Source of the DNA: Tatumella ptyseos ATCC 33301
Lineage (GTDB): Bacteria; Pseudomonadota; Gammaproteobacteria; Enterobacterales; Enterobacteriaceae
NCBI RefSeq assembly: GCF_000735525.1
Contig: NZ_JMPR01000004.1
Coordinates: 124,001 to 188,000, forward strand
DNA: 64,000 nt
Direction of reading: 5' to 3'
Shown here: in pieces, positions 46,019-55,207 of the stretch
Position numbering within the stretch: position 1 is the first letter of the stretch
Layout of the letters: every line of letters begins with the position of its first letter
Program-made: the position numbers and the translations under genes
The notes under the pieces: model-generated
Database searches by the model: none
What the model saw: the letters and a program-made list of their open reading frames with translations, nothing else
Told to the model about the DNA's origin: nothing

Positions 46019-47359
46019 ATGAGCCATATTATTCACCGCAGTCTGAAGGTTACCCCCCCTGTTGCCGCCTCTGCACAAGGGGTGTGGATCACCGATCGTT
46101 CCGGAAAACGTTACCTTGATGCCTGCGGCGGAGCAGCCGTTTCCTGCCTGGGTCATGGTCATCCTGATGTGCTGGCGGCCCTGCATCAGCAGATTGATAC
46201 GCTGGCTTATGCACATACCGGATTTTTTACCAGTGATGCCGCGGAGCAACTGGCCGACCAGTTGGTACGTACGGCTCCCGGGGATCTGAATTCTGTTTAT
46301 TTCGTTTCCGGGGGTTCTGAAGCGGTAGAAACGGCACTGAAACTGGCCAGGCAGTATTGCGTGGAAACCGGGCAACCTGAAAAAACCACCTTTATCGGCC
46401 GCCGTCAGAGCTACCACGGGAATACGCTGGGTGCCCTCGCCGTCGGAGGCAATGAGTGGCGTCGTAAGCAATTTGCCCCTCTGCTGATGGATGTGGCGCG
46501 GGTCTCTGCCTGTAATGCCTACCGTGATCGCCTGCCGGAAGAAAGCGAACAACAGTATACCCAACGTCTGCTGAACGAACTGGAACAGACCATTCTTGAT
46601 ACCGGTGCGGACAAAATTATCGGTTTTATCGCCGAAACCGTCAGCGGCGCCACGACCGGTGCTGTACCGCCGACCCCGGGGTATTTCGCGGGGGTAAGGA
46701 AACTTTGTGACAAATATGGCCTGTTGTACATCGCTGATGAAGTGATGTGCGGTATGGGCCGGACCGGAACACTGCATGCTTTTGAACAGGACAATGTGGT
46801 CCCGGATATCGTAACAGTGGCGAAAGGACTGGGCGGCGGATATCAACCGATTGGCGCCGTACTGGTCAGCGATAAAGTTATGGAACCGCTGCGTAACGGT
46901 AGCGGAATGTTCCAGCATGGTCATACCTATATCTGCCATCCTACCGCCGCCGCGGCAGCGCTGGCCGTCCAGCAGGTGATCGAGCGGGAAAACTTATTGA
47001 ATCGCGTGCAACACCAGGGAAATTATCTGCTACAGCAATTACATGCCGAACTGGCCGGTCTGGATTTTGTCGGAGATACCCGCGGACGCGGATTATTCGC
47101 CGGCGTCGAACTGGTCAGGGATAAAACAACAAAAACGGCATTCGATCCTGCACACAAATTGCATGCTGCCATCAAAAGTGCCTGCCTGGAAAAAGGACTG
47201 ATGGTCTACCCGATGGGCGGTACGATTGACGGACAGCAAGGGGATCACATCCTTATTGCTCCGCCTTTTATTATTGAACAGTCGCAGCTCGATTTTGTGG
47301 TGGGCACACTGAAACAGGTCATTATCCGGGAAACCGCTAAAGCGGCGGGACAGTCATGA
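46019..47359 (+). CDS. Class III PLP-dependent aminotransferase
   Basis: A 446-residue fold-type I aminotransferase of the omega-amino acid/diamine group. Visible features are GGSEAVETALKLARQY (phosphate-binding), SYHGNTLGAL, Asp240 in LLYIADEVMCGMGRTG and the PLP Lys269 in VTVAKGLGGG. It should move an amino group from an omega-amine or beta-amino acid to a keto acid. It overlaps the next gene by 4 bp and lies under the candidate RpiR operator. The exact substrate is not predictable. Confidence 0.9.
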   Translation: MSHIIHRSLKVTPPVAASAQGVWITDRSGKRYLDACGGAAVSCLGHGHPDVLAALHQQIDTLAYAHTGFFTSDAAEQLADQLVRTAPGDLNSVYFVSGGSEAVETALKLARQYCVETGQPEKTTFIGRRQSYHGNTLGALAVGGNEWRRKQFAPLLMDVARVSACNAYRDRLPEESEQQYTQRLLNELEQTILDTGADKIIGFIAETVSGATTGAVPPTPGYFAGVRKLCDKYGLLYIADEVMCGMGRTGTLHAFEQDNVVPDIVTVAKGLGGGYQPIGAVLVSDKVMEPLRNGSGMFQHGHTYICHPTAAAAALAVQQVIERENLLNRVQHQGNYLLQQLHAELAGLDFVGDTRGRGLFAGVELVRDKTTKTAFDPAHKLHAAIKSACLEKGLMVYPMGGTIDGQQGDHILIAPPFIIEQSQLDFVVGTLKQVIIRETAKAAGQS

Positions 47360-47916
47360 TGGCACGAACTCACCGCCTGCCTGACCTGGCCCCGGAAGCG
47401 TGGACGCCCGGACAACGTCTCTTAGCAGAAGAGGTGATCAATGGCCCGCGGGGGGCACTGCTGCCCCCGTTTCAGGCATTGCTGCGCAGTCCCGAGCTGA
47501 TGTCACATGTCCAGCGTTTGGGCGAGTATCTGCGCTACCGGAGTGCCATCGGACAAAGGCTTTCCGAGCTGGCGATTCTGCTCACCGCCAGGCACTGGTC
47601 TCAGCCGGTGGAGTGGGAGATCCATGCGCCGGTGGCACAGCAACAGGGGATTTCTGCCGCCGCTATTCTGGCGATCCGCAATCAGCAACAACCTGCCCCG
47701 GATGACTTAGCCGCAGATGAATGGCTGGTGTACCACTTCTGTCAGCAGCTACACCGACAGCAGGAAGTCAGCGATAGCCTGTGGCATGAAGCAGTGAGCC
47801 ATTTTGGTGAAACTGCCGTGATGGATCTGATTGGCGTCAATGGCTATTACTCTCTGCTCGCTATGGTCATGAACTGTGCCGGAACGCCCCCCTCGTCAAT
47901 GCCTGACGGTTTTTAG
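47356..47916 (+). CDS. Carboxymuconolactone decarboxylase-like (AhpD-fold) protein
   Basis: A 186-residue protein with the CMD-type core LGEYLRYRSAIGQRLSELAILLTARHWSQPVEWEIHAPVAQQQGISAAAILAIR. It lacks the CxxC pair of AhpD peroxidases and so resembles the decarboxylase branch. The start overlaps the aminotransferase stop (ATGATGG; ATG 47356 or 47359). A role after transamination, such as decarboxylation, is an inference from context. Confidence 0.8.
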   Translation: MMARTHRLPDLAPEAWTPGQRLLAEEVINGPRGALLPPFQALLRSPELMSHVQRLGEYLRYRSAIGQRLSELAILLTARHWSQPVEWEIHAPVAQQQGISAAAILAIRNQQQPAPDDLAADEWLVYHFCQQLHRQQEVSDSLWHEAVSHFGETAVMDLIGVNGYYSLLAMVMNCAGTPPSSMPDGF

Positions 47917-47924
47917 TCAACCGC

Positions 47925-47981
47925 CGGGAGGCACCAAAAAGATCCTCCCGCTTCCAAAATGGGGCACCAAAAAAGTGCCCC
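47925..47981. terminator. Two hairpins after the CMD-like gene
   Basis: GGGAGG...CCTCCC, then GGGGCAC-CAAAAAA-GTGCCCC (47961-47981), with a repeated CACCAAAAA in both loops. No T-run follows, so this may be a weak terminator or mRNA-stabilising structure. Confidence 0.4.
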
Positions 47982-48189
47982 CTGAACATATCACCCTATA
48001 AGTAAAAGTTATTGCCCCTTTTTTCTGAAATCTGTCAGCCGTGAGTCGCCGGGTAATATTAAAAAACATTAAAAATCATAATATTACTTTTCACTCTCCT
48101 TTCTTATCAGAAAGGAAAAATAGTGGCACATATATTGCTTTTATCACTATGACTGACACACATCATCCGATCTATACAAAGGAATCGCT

Positions 48190-48942
48190 ATGCTGAAAAC
48201 AATAAATACTGTCGGGATTTCATTAGCTTTACTGGCCGGAGCATTCAGTTTTAATGCGATGGCAAAAGATAAGTTAACCGTCGGCGTGGATACTGCGTTT
48301 GTTCCGTTTGAATTTAAACAAGGCGATAAGTACGTCGGATTTGATATCGATTTGTGGAATGCCATTGCGAAAAAAATGGACGTCGATTACACCCTGCAAC
48401 CGATGGATTTCAGTGGTCTGATCCCGGGTCTGCAGTCGCGTAATATCGATGTTGCCATGGCGGGTATCACCATTACACCGGTTCGCGCTCAGGTCGTGGA
48501 TTTCAGCTCCCCATACTATAACGCTGACCTGCTGATGGCAGTGAAAAGCTTAGCGACCGGCATCACTAAGTTCAGTGATCTGGCCGGTAAACGTGTTGGT
48601 CTGAAACAAGGGACTGCGGCAGCCAGCTTTATGAAAGCACACGTAAAAGCCGATTACGTTGAGTTCCCGAACATCGACAATGCTTACCTCGATCTGCAGG
48701 CCGGTAATATTGATGCCGTTGTTCACGACTCACCAAACGTTCTTTACTACGTGAAAACAGCCGGTGACGGAAAAATTAAAGCCACCGGTGAAACCGACAG
48801 CGTGCTGCCGCAGCAGTATGGTTTTGCCCTGCAGAAAAACAGCCCTTACACCGCCCGTGTCGATGCTGCACTGAAAGCATTACGTGCTGACGGTACCTAT
48901 AACAAAATTTATCTGAAATGGTTCGATAAAGAACCTAAGTAA
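48190..48942 (+). CDS. glnH: Glutamine-type ABC transporter, periplasmic binding protein
   Basis: A 250-residue protein with a signal peptide (to AMA|KDKL) and a type II binding fold close to E. coli GlnH: DTAFVPFEFKQGDKYVGFDIDLWNAIAKKM, AMAGITITPVRAQVVDFSSPYY and YNKIYLKWFDKEPK. It delivers glutamine or a similar amino acid to GlnP. In E. coli glnHPQ is elsewhere on the chromosome, so this may be a relocated or second copy. AGGAATCGCT precedes the ATG. Confidence 0.9.
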   Translation: MLKTINTVGISLALLAGAFSFNAMAKDKLTVGVDTAFVPFEFKQGDKYVGFDIDLWNAIAKKMDVDYTLQPMDFSGLIPGLQSRNIDVAMAGITITPVRAQVVDFSSPYYNADLLMAVKSLATGITKFSDLAGKRVGLKQGTAAASFMKAHVKADYVEFPNIDNAYLDLQAGNIDAVVHDSPNVLYYVKTAGDGKIKATGETDSVLPQQYGFALQKNSPYTARVDAALKALRADGTYNKIYLKWFDKEPK

Positions 48943-48943
48943 G

Positions 48944-48977
48944 TTTTTGGGCCAGCGATGGCTGGCCCCGTTTTTTT
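48944..48977 (+). terminator. Attenuator hairpin between glnH and glnP
   Basis: GGGCCAGC-4 nt-GCTGGCCC followed by CGTTTTTTT. Partial termination here would give more binding protein than membrane parts, as usual in such operons. Confidence 0.75.
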
Positions 48978-48996
48978 ACACTGTACGGGTAATACT

Positions 48997-49653
48997 ATGA
49001 ATTTTGACATCAGTTATGTCTGGCAAGCCGTGCCAATACTCTTGCAAGGGTTAAAGCTGACCCTCTTTATTTCTATTGTCGGCCTGATGGGCGGCTTTGT
49101 TATCGGCCTGGCTGCCGGTGTTTGTCGCGCACTGGGCGGCAGGGTGTCAAAAGCGTTATCACTGGTTTTTGTCGAACTTATCCGCGGCACCCCGATTATG
49201 GTGCAGGTGATGTTTATTTACTTCGCCCTGCCGTTAGCGCTGCCGGTTCACATTGAACCGATCACCGCCGCTGTCGTCACGATTATGATTAACTCCGGCG
49301 CTTATATTGCTGAGATCACCCGTGGCGCGATTTTATCGATTAATAAAGGTTTTAAAGAAGCCGGACTGGCCATGGGATTATCTTCCCGCGCCACCACATG
49401 GCATATCATCATGCCCCTGGCTCTGCGTCGTATGATCCCGGCGCTCGGTAATCAGTGGATCATCAGTATTAAAGACACCTCACTGTTTATCGTGATTGGG
49501 GTGGCTGAACTGACCCGTCAGGGCCAGGAAATTATTGCCGGAAACTTCCGCGCACTCGAAGTATGGACAGCGGTAGCAGCACTTTATCTGATTGTGACTC
49601 TGTGTCTGAGCTTCCTGCTTAAAAGACTGGAAAAAAGGATGCATATCTTATGA
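48997..49653 (+). CDS. glnP: Glutamine-type ABC transporter, permease
   Basis: A 218-residue permease starting [22 protein letters not shown], with about five membrane helices and the coupling motif [31 protein letters not shown]. It is very close to E. coli GlnP (closing block [21 protein letters not shown]). ATG 48997 is chosen for homology; the longer frame upstream runs through the attenuator hairpin. It overlaps glnQ by 4 bp. Confidence 0.93.
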   Translation: MNFDISYVWQAVPILLQGLKLTLFISIVGLMGGFVIGLAAGVCRALGGRVSKALSLVFVELIRGTPIMVQVMFIYFALPLALPVHIEPITAAVVTIMINSGAYIAEITRGAILSINKGFKEAGLAMGLSSRATTWHIIMPLALRRMIPALGNQWIISIKDTSLFIVIGVAELTRQGQEIIAGNFRALEVWTAVAALYLIVTLCLSFLLKRLEKRMHIL

Positions 49654-50381
49654 GTATGGTTGAATTTCAAAATGTCTCGAAAAATTTTGGCTCAACACAG
49701 GTGCTGCATGATATCAATCTGAAGATTGATGCCGGCGAAGTCGTGGTGATCATTGGCCCGTCCGGGTCCGGTAAATCAACGTTATTACGCTGTATCAACA
49801 AACTGGAAGAGATCTCTTCCGGCGCACTTATCGTCGCCGGAATGCATATGACCGACCCGCACGTGAATGAATGTGATATTCGTCGTGAAGCCGGCATGGT
49901 CTTCCAGCAGTTTCACCTGTTCCCGCATCTGACGGCGCTGGAAAACGTGATGTTTGGCCCTCTTCGTGTCCGCCATACCAGCAAAGCGGAAGCCCGTGAG
50001 CAGGCGATGGCACTGCTGACACGTGTCGGTCTGGCAAGCCGGGCCGATCACTACCCTTCAGAGCTTTCCGGCGGCCAGCAGCAACGTGTTGCCATCGCCA
50101 GAGCCCTGGCGGTGAAACCCCAGATGATGCTGTTTGATGAACCAACCTCTGCACTGGACCCTGAATTACGCCATGAAGTGCTGCAGGTGATGCGCTCTCT
50201 GGCCGAAGAAGGCATGACCATGGTGATTGTTACCCATGAAATCGGCTTTGCCCGCGATGTTGCCTCTCGCCTGATCTTTATTGATGGCGGAACGATTGCA
50301 GAAGACGGCGAGCCGGCAGAACTGATCGAGAGCGGTAAAGGCTGCGCGCGTTTGCAGGAATTCCTGCAGCACGTATCGTAA
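49650..50381 (+). CDS. glnQ: Glutamine-type ABC transporter, ATPase
   Basis: A 243-residue ABC ATPase with Walker [11 protein letters not shown]-loop [11 protein letters not shown], signature LSGGQQQ, Walker [14 protein letters not shown] and switch His (IVTHEIG). It powers GlnHP. The start is ATG 49650, or two codons later at MVEFQNV, the E. coli-like start. It ends 24 bp before the C45 gene. Confidence 0.95.
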   Translation: MSMVEFQNVSKNFGSTQVLHDINLKIDAGEVVVIIGPSGSGKSTLLRCINKLEEISSGALIVAGMHMTDPHVNECDIRREAGMVFQQFHLFPHLTALENVMFGPLRVRHTSKAEAREQAMALLTRVGLASRADHYPSELSGGQQQRVAIARALAVKPQMMLFDEPTSALDPELRHEVLQVMRSLAEEGMTMVIVTHEIGFARDVASRLIFIDGGTIAEDGEPAELIESGKGCARLQEFLQHVS

Positions 50382-50404
50382 TCTTTCCGGACAGGCACCC
50401 GTTT

Positions 50405-51442
50405 ATGAAAAAACTCACATTCCGTGGCGATACCTTCACTATCGGAAAACAACTGGGCCAGGCGGGGCACACTGCCTGGCACCAGGAGCTTACGCTGACG
50501 CCTCTGTGGCAGACTGTCACCGCCCTTAAAGATTCCGCACAGGCACAGGTCATGGCGGCGGCAGTAAAGCAGCACTATCCGGACATCTGGCTTGAAATTG
50601 AGGGCCTGGCTTGCGGGCTGGAGGCGGATACTGATGAAGTGTTTGCCTGGAACTGTCGCGGGGATCTGGTACGTTCCACGTCCGATGGTTGTACCACCCT
50701 GGCCGGGCGTAATGAACATGATGACATCGTCATTGCACATAATGAAGATGGCTTCCCGCAGTTACGTGATGCGTGTTTCCTGGCAGAGGTGATACCGGAT
50801 CAGGGCGTGTCTTACCTGAGTTTCGCCTACCCTGGCTCTCTGTGCGGACATACGTTTTCTGTAAATCAGTACGGCATTGTCAATACCGTCAATAATATCC
50901 GTGCGATTGAACGCCCTGAGGGACTGCCTCGTCAGGTGCTGGCCAGAGCGGCGCTGAATGCTGTGAGCCTGGACCAGGCGGTAGCAGTTCTTACCTCTCC
51001 GGACCGGGCAGGCGCATTCCATCACATGCTGGCCAGTGCCGGTGATTCGCGGATCTTCAGTATTGAAGCGACCGGCACTGGCTGCAGTATTCTGCCGTTA
51101 AAAGTCAGTACCGGACACGCGAATCATCTGGTCCATCCGCAACAGCAGGCGACGGAACAGGTGATCACCGACAGTTCTGCGGCGCGTCAGCAGGTGATTG
51201 AAGCATTGCTGGCTACAGACGAGACACTGTCGGCTAAGCGTAGCCTGATGATCCTTTCTGACCAGAGTCAGGAGGCACTTCCGGTTTACCGCCTGGCGGC
51301 AGATGACCCGGATCAGGAAAATACCCTGGCGACAGCGTTGTTTGAACTCAGTGATGAGGGCGTCAGCTGGTCAGTCTATGGTAAGGATCGCCAGCAACCG
51401 GTACTGGAAGGTAACATCTTACGCGGCTCAGCGACGATCTGA
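50405..51442 (+). CDS. C45 family autoproteolytic acyltransferase/hydrolase
   Basis: A 345-residue Ntn-fold enzyme. Cys96 in STSDGCTTLAGRN is the expected nucleophile freed by self-cleavage after Gly95; EGLACGLEADTDEVFAWNC and VIAHNEDGF are further family blocks. Family members include penicillin acyl-CoA:6-APA acyltransferase and other N-acyl amide hydrolases. It lies 24 bp after glnQ, so it is likely cotranscribed. It may hydrolyse an imported N-acyl amino acid or peptide-like compound (inference). There is no signal peptide. Confidence 0.85.
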   Translation: MKKLTFRGDTFTIGKQLGQAGHTAWHQELTLTPLWQTVTALKDSAQAQVMAAAVKQHYPDIWLEIEGLACGLEADTDEVFAWNCRGDLVRSTSDGCTTLAGRNEHDDIVIAHNEDGFPQLRDACFLAEVIPDQGVSYLSFAYPGSLCGHTFSVNQYGIVNTVNNIRAIERPEGLPRQVLARAALNAVSLDQAVAVLTSPDRAGAFHHMLASAGDSRIFSIEATGTGCSILPLKVSTGHANHLVHPQQQATEQVITDSSAARQQVIEALLATDETLSAKRSLMILSDQSQEALPVYRLAADDPDQENTLATALFELSDEGVSWSVYGKDRQQPVLEGNILRGSATI

Positions 51443-51461
51443 ACCCCGGGTATTTTGTCAG

Positions 51462-51484
51462 AGGCTGCTATCGCAGCCTTTTTT
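51462..51484 (+). terminator. Terminator after the C45 gene
   Basis: AGGCTGC-TATC-GCAGCCT running into TTTTTT, 20 bp after the C45 stop. It closes the glnHPQ-C45 unit. Confidence 0.8.
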
Positions 51485-51720
51485 ATTGTGCCCGGGCCAC
51501 CCGCAACTCCGCAGTTATCCCTTGCCGGTATGCATACTGACTTTCTGAATACCGGATAAAGATCACCCTCAGTCGGCCATGGCTCTGCCTGGCGTGAGTG
51601 CATCACCGGTGGTTTAAGGAAAAAATACAGAGTGAAAGACATTGAGTTCGCAGGGAGAGTGGGTCTGCTACCAGGCTGCCGGCAGGCAGCCCGTGGTTAA
51701 CTCACTGGCAGGAAAGAAAC

Positions 51721-51930
51721 TTATTTATTCAGTTCAGCCGTCATATGCACACAGTTTTTCACGGTCGCTTCGGTAATTCTGTAAGAGTCACCGCTCTTAT
51801 GCGCCTGCGCCGCGATTTGTGCTTCAGCATCATCCAGTGTCCCGGCGGTGGTGGTGATAGTCTGAGCAAAGGTGCCGAAAGAAATCAGAGAAAGGGCGGC
51901 AACTGCAACGAAAGTTTTGACAGAGTTCAT
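51721..51930 (-). CDS. DUF1471 (YhcN/BhsA) family small periplasmic protein
   Basis: A 69-residue protein with a signal peptide (MNSVKTFVAVAALSLISFGTFA|QT) and a mature DUF1471 domain: LDDAEAQIAAQAHKSGDSYRITEATVKNCVHMTAEL. Members are linked to stress, biofilm and surface properties in E. coli. AAGGTAATC upstream of the ATG supports the start. Single-gene unit. Confidence 0.85.
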   Translation of the reverse strand: MNSVKTFVAVAALSLISFGTFAQTITTTAGTLDDAEAQIAAQAHKSGDSYRITEATVKNCVHMTAELNK

Positions 51931-52115
51931 AAGGATTACCTTTATTCATTTTCACGATAAGGGCCGGTATGGCCCCGATGCGCTGCATGATAGACCGGCA
52001 AAGGTACGCTTAAAAGCTGAACGATTTGCTGATCTTATTCAAATAAAATGAATGTCTCTGTGCTATCACGGGCAAGATCTGCAGCCAGAGGGCGTTCCCG
52101 GGAACAGAGAACGCT

Positions 52116-52880
52116 TCAGGCCGTGATCACGGGGCCGCTATGGAAACGTAATTCACTGTCAGCGTCAGTGATCAGCCGGGCTTCCGCTTCACCAATCGTT
52201 TGTATCCGGGCCGTAATATCATAAGGCGAAATCTGCCAGGCCAGTGCGAGGTAATCCTGATAATGGCGGGCTTCGGAACGCAGCAGCGACCGATAAAAGC
52301 TGGCCAGCCCGGGTTCCAGATAAGGAGCCAGCGCATAAAAGCGTTCGCAGGAGCGTGCTTCAATATAGGCACCACAGATAAGCTTATCGATTAGCGTGTC
52401 TGGTTCATGCGTTGTCACTTCACGCAATAATCCCTTCGCATAACGGCTGGCGGTGATTTTATGATACTCAATGCCACGGGACTGCATGATCTCCAGTACC
52501 TGATAAAAGTGATGTAATTCTTCTTTAATTAACAACACCATTTTATCAATCAGGTCATCTGCGCCGGGAAAAGCGTCATGCCGGGTAATGTTTTTCCCCA
52601 GATGGCGATGGGCATGAATAAAATCACTGTCCGGATGCTCACGGTAGACAAAATTTTCGTACGGTGCCAGCCAGCGCATCAGGGTTTCCGCGCCGGGTTT
52701 ATCGGCAACGTATTTACGGATAAGCCACGCCGCAGTCTGGGCCGCTTTCAGTTCACAGGTCAGGTGATCGGTTAATAATAGCGGCAGGTTTTCCGGTCTG
52801 GATGCTTCATCAATCCAGGCCTGTGGCGTCCGGCAATGTAAAAACTGTAACAGGGGAGCAACGAGAGCGGCGTAATTCAT
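52116..52880 (-). CDS. miaE: tRNA hydroxylase MiaE
   Basis: A 254-residue non-heme diiron oxygenase. Two ExxH iron motifs are visible (KEELHHFYQ and SEARHYQDYL), plus TDHLTCELKAAQTAAWLIRKY and GAYIEARSCERFYALAPYL. It hydroxylates ms2i6A37 of tRNA with O2. It is present in Salmonella but absent from E. coli K-12. It lies next to rraB as in Salmonella. A short hairpin-like region separates it from rraB. Confidence 0.93.
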   Translation of the reverse strand: MNYAALVAPLLQFLHCRTPQAWIDEASRPENLPLLLTDHLTCELKAAQTAAWLIRKYVADKPGAETLMRWLAPYENFVYREHPDSDFIHAHRHLGKNITRHDAFPGADDLIDKMVLLIKEELHHFYQVLEIMQSRGIEYHKITASRYAKGLLREVTTHEPDTLIDKLICGAYIEARSCERFYALAPYLEPGLASFYRSLLRSEARHYQDYLALAWQISPYDITARIQTIGEAEARLITDADSELRFHSGPVITA

Positions 52881-52971
52881 GGTTCAGTGACTTTGAAAAT
52901 CAGGGCAGATAAAACGCCCTGGCCTCACGATACCGTCAGACCAGGGGAAAAATACCGTCAGAAGAGACCGG

Positions 52972-53397
52972 TCAGTGGCGGACGGGGGCATCCTCTGCGG
53001 AGGTATCTTCGTCATCGCCTTCTTCATCTTCGTCTTCAGCATCCGGATCTTCGAAGTAGGTGCCCCAGCCATCGTAGTCAACGTTATATTTTCCGGCGAC
53101 TTTGACCAGCTGTTCGATCTGGGCATTGATCAGCTCATCTTTCAGTGCAATTTCACTGATGATATCCACACACATCACGGTGGTGCCATCTTCCAGTTCC
53201 AGCTCTTCCGGGTCAGTGACTTCGTAGCCCAGTTTGAATGCATCAACGGCGGCTTTTTCCAGTGCGTCAAAGCTGTCGCAGGATAAATGATGTTCTACGG
53301 TATAGAGCGCATCCGGATCGCTACCGTCTTCCAGTAATTCTTCAATGATTTCGCGTGTCTCTTCACGCTGTTCTTCCATAAATGCTTCGAATGTCAT
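52972..53397 (-). CDS. rraB: Regulator of RNase E activity RraB
   Basis: A 141-residue acidic protein: [70 protein letters not shown] and the usual C-terminal RH. It binds RNase E and alters mRNA decay. ATG 53397 is chosen because GAGGAA lies 9 nt upstream and the E. coli protein starts here; an upstream ATG would add 20 residues. Confidence 0.95.
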   Translation of the reverse strand: MTFEAFMEEQREETREIIEELLEDGSDPDALYTVEHHLSCDSFDALEKAAVDAFKLGYEVTDPEELELEDGTTVMCVDIISEIALKDELINAQIEQLVKVAGKYNVDYDGWGTYFEDPDAEDEDEEGDDEDTSAEDAPVRH

Positions 53398-53506
53398 AGG
53401 GAAATTCCTCAGTACGTTCAGGGGTAATATTCCCCGGATAGAAGGGTATTTTCCCACAGCATTACGCGTGGCACTACACTAAAGCACACGATCCCTGAAA
53501 ATAAGG

Positions 53507-53550
53507 TTGAAAATGAATATTCATACATATAGATTGAATATTAATTCAGA
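53507..53550 (+). promoter_or_regulatory. argF/argI promoter with tandem ARG boxes
   Basis: Two ArgR boxes lie 3 bp apart: 53512-53529 (TGAAT-ATTC-ATACA, one mismatch in the core) and 53533-53550 (TGAAT-ATTA-ATTCA, perfect core). A promoter with TTGAAA (53507-53512), 17-bp spacer and TAGATT (53530-53535) overlaps both boxes, so ArgR with arginine would block RNA polymerase. The pattern matches E. coli argI. Confidence 0.85.
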
Positions 53551-53576
53551 TAATTTATCGCTACCCGGAGTGATGT

Positions 53577-54584
53577 ATGAGTAAGCTGTATCAGCGCCAT
53601 TTCCTGAGACTGTTAGATTTTACCCCTGCCGAACTGAATGAACTGGTGCAACTGGCCGCCCGGCTAAAGCAGGATAAGAAGCAGGGCAAAGAGTCCCCGT
53701 CTCTGCAAGGTAAGAACATCGCGCTCATCTTCGAAAAAGATTCGACCCGTACCCGTTGCTCTTTCGAAGTTGCCGCTTACGATCAGGGAGCCAGAGTTAC
53801 CTGGCTGGGTGCCAGCGGCAACCAGATTGGCCATAAAGAATCGATTAAAGATACTGCCCGTGTACTGGGCCGCATGTATGACGGCATCCAGTACCGTGGA
53901 TATGAGCAGGAAATTGTTGAAACACTGGCAGAATATGCCGGTGTCCCGGTATGGAACGGACTGACCACTGAATTTCACCCGACCCAGCTGCTGGCCGATC
54001 TGCTGACGATGCAGGAGCATCTGCCAGGCAAAGCCTGGACAGACATGACGCTGGTGTACGTCGGTGATGCCCGTAACAATATGGGCAACAGTATGCTGGA
54101 AGCGGCAGCACTGACCGGTCTGGATTTACGCCTGGTGGCACCAAAAGCCTGCTGGCCGGAAGAGGCCCTGGTCGAAGAGTGTCGCCACGCAGCACAAAAG
54201 ACCGGCGGTAAAATCACGCTGACAGAATCTATCGAAGACGGCGTCAAAGGCGCTGACTTTATCTATACGGATGTCTGGGTGTCGATGGGCGAACCCAAAG
54301 AAACCTGGGCCGAACGGATTGCTCTGCTCCGCCCTTATCAGGTGAACGCACAGATGCTGTCACTGACCGGCAACCCTGACGTCAAATTCCTGCACTGTCT
54401 GCCTGCGTTCCATGATGATCAGACCAGCATGGGTAAACAAATGGCTGAGCAATACGGTTTCAGCTCAGGGATTGAAGTCACTAACGATGTGTTTGAATCA
54501 GAGCACAGTGTTGTCTTTGATCAGGCCGAAAACCGGATGCATACCATTAAAGCGGTGATGGTAGCTACGCTGGGCCAGCAATAA
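53577..54584 (+). CDS. argF: Ornithine carbamoyltransferase, anabolic
   Basis: A 335-residue enzyme with the carbamoyl-phosphate motif STRTR ([12 protein letters not shown]), QIGHKES, HPTQ (EFHPTQLL), the ornithine motif DVWVSMG and HCLP. It converts ornithine and carbamoyl phosphate to citrulline for arginine synthesis. The tandem ARG boxes upstream mark it as the biosynthetic copy; the paralogue at 57435-58439 lies in the arginine deiminase operon. In E. coli the equivalent locus is named argI. Confidence 0.96.
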   Translation: MSKLYQRHFLRLLDFTPAELNELVQLAARLKQDKKQGKESPSLQGKNIALIFEKDSTRTRCSFEVAAYDQGARVTWLGASGNQIGHKESIKDTARVLGRMYDGIQYRGYEQEIVETLAEYAGVPVWNGLTTEFHPTQLLADLLTMQEHLPGKAWTDMTLVYVGDARNNMGNSMLEAAALTGLDLRLVAPKACWPEEALVEECRHAAQKTGGKITLTESIEDGVKGADFIYTDVWVSMGEPKETWAERIALLRPYQVNAQMLSLTGNPDVKFLHCLPAFHDDQTSMGKQMAEQYGFSSGIEVTNDVFESEHSVVFDQAENRMHTIKAVMVATLGQQ

Positions 54585-54977
54585 CCCGCTGAACAGACGG
54601 GCGACGGGATTTACCGTGGTCCGTTCTTTTTTATGATCTTCTGAGTTGATCAACGCATAATTATTTTTTTCCTCCCTGTTTCTTTCTCAACATTTCGTGA
54701 ATACTATTCATTACTCCTGCATAACCTGAACATTACAGACTTATCCAGGGTGGATAACGAGTTGTTTATTAAAACATAATTTTAAATATCCTCTTCTGAT
54801 CATAAATATAAAAAACAATTCTTCCGGAAAAGAACGAATAACTATTCCACTGACGTCCCGCGAGAAAAAATAATCACTCTGAAAAATGCATTATTATTCA
54901 CCCCACAAAATTAAGTCATTATTATTCAAACAGATAGAATAAATAAGCTTTAAAACACATCCCCTTATTCATACCCA

Positions 54978-55016
54978 TATCAATATTTACTCCTGTTTAA
55001 TGAATATATTTTCATT
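54978..55016 (+). promoter_or_regulatory. Tandem ARG-box-like sites upstream of arcA
   Basis: 54999-55016 carries TGAAT-ATAT-TTTCA (one core mismatch). 3 bp to its left, 54978-54995 is a weaker box (TCAAT-ATTT-ACTCC). The 3-bp spacing is that of true ArgR sites. ArgR or the operon-encoded ArgR could activate or repress here. Confidence 0.55.
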
Positions 55017-55092
55017 TTATAAAAACAGAAAAAACACTAATTAATGACGTGAATCATAAACAGGTTAACCAGTGACGGTTCGCTGTTTTTAT

Positions 55093-55134
55093 TTGATTTT
55101 CATCACATCTCCCCCCTCTCTGTTTGATTATTTT
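55093..55134 (+). promoter_or_regulatory. FNR-dependent class II promoter of the arc operon
   Basis: TTGAT-TTTC-ATCAC (55093-55106) matches the FNR consensus at 13 of 14 positions if one accepts C for the last A. Its centre is about 41.5 bp from a start expected near 55141. A weak -10 (TATTTT, 55129-55134) fits this. Arginine deiminase operons are commonly induced without oxygen through FNR/ANR. Confidence 0.65.
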
Positions 55135-55207
55135 CTGGATGTTTTCAGTATCAGCACCGGATAATTTTTCCGGTTACGCTGGGTATTTCCACCGATAAGG
55201 AGTATCT

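Larger units (their letters stand above)
54585..55207. other. Long AT-rich regulatory region before the arginine deiminase operon
   Basis: No gene is supported in these 623 bp. The region is strongly AT-rich. It holds a pair of ARG-box-like sequences and a near-consensus FNR site (listed separately). Such length upstream of an anaerobic operon allows several regulators to bind. Confidence 0.6.

Noticed and set aside
45908-46939. Long minus-strand ORF of 343 codons opposite the aminotransferase
   Set aside because: It is antisense to a clear class III aminotransferase with intact PLP motifs, has no recognisable domain and arises from codon bias of the real gene.
47925-47981. Hairpins after the CMD gene as a riboswitch for glnH
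   Set aside because: They are two simple stems with similar loops, with no known aptamer core and over 200 bp from glnH.
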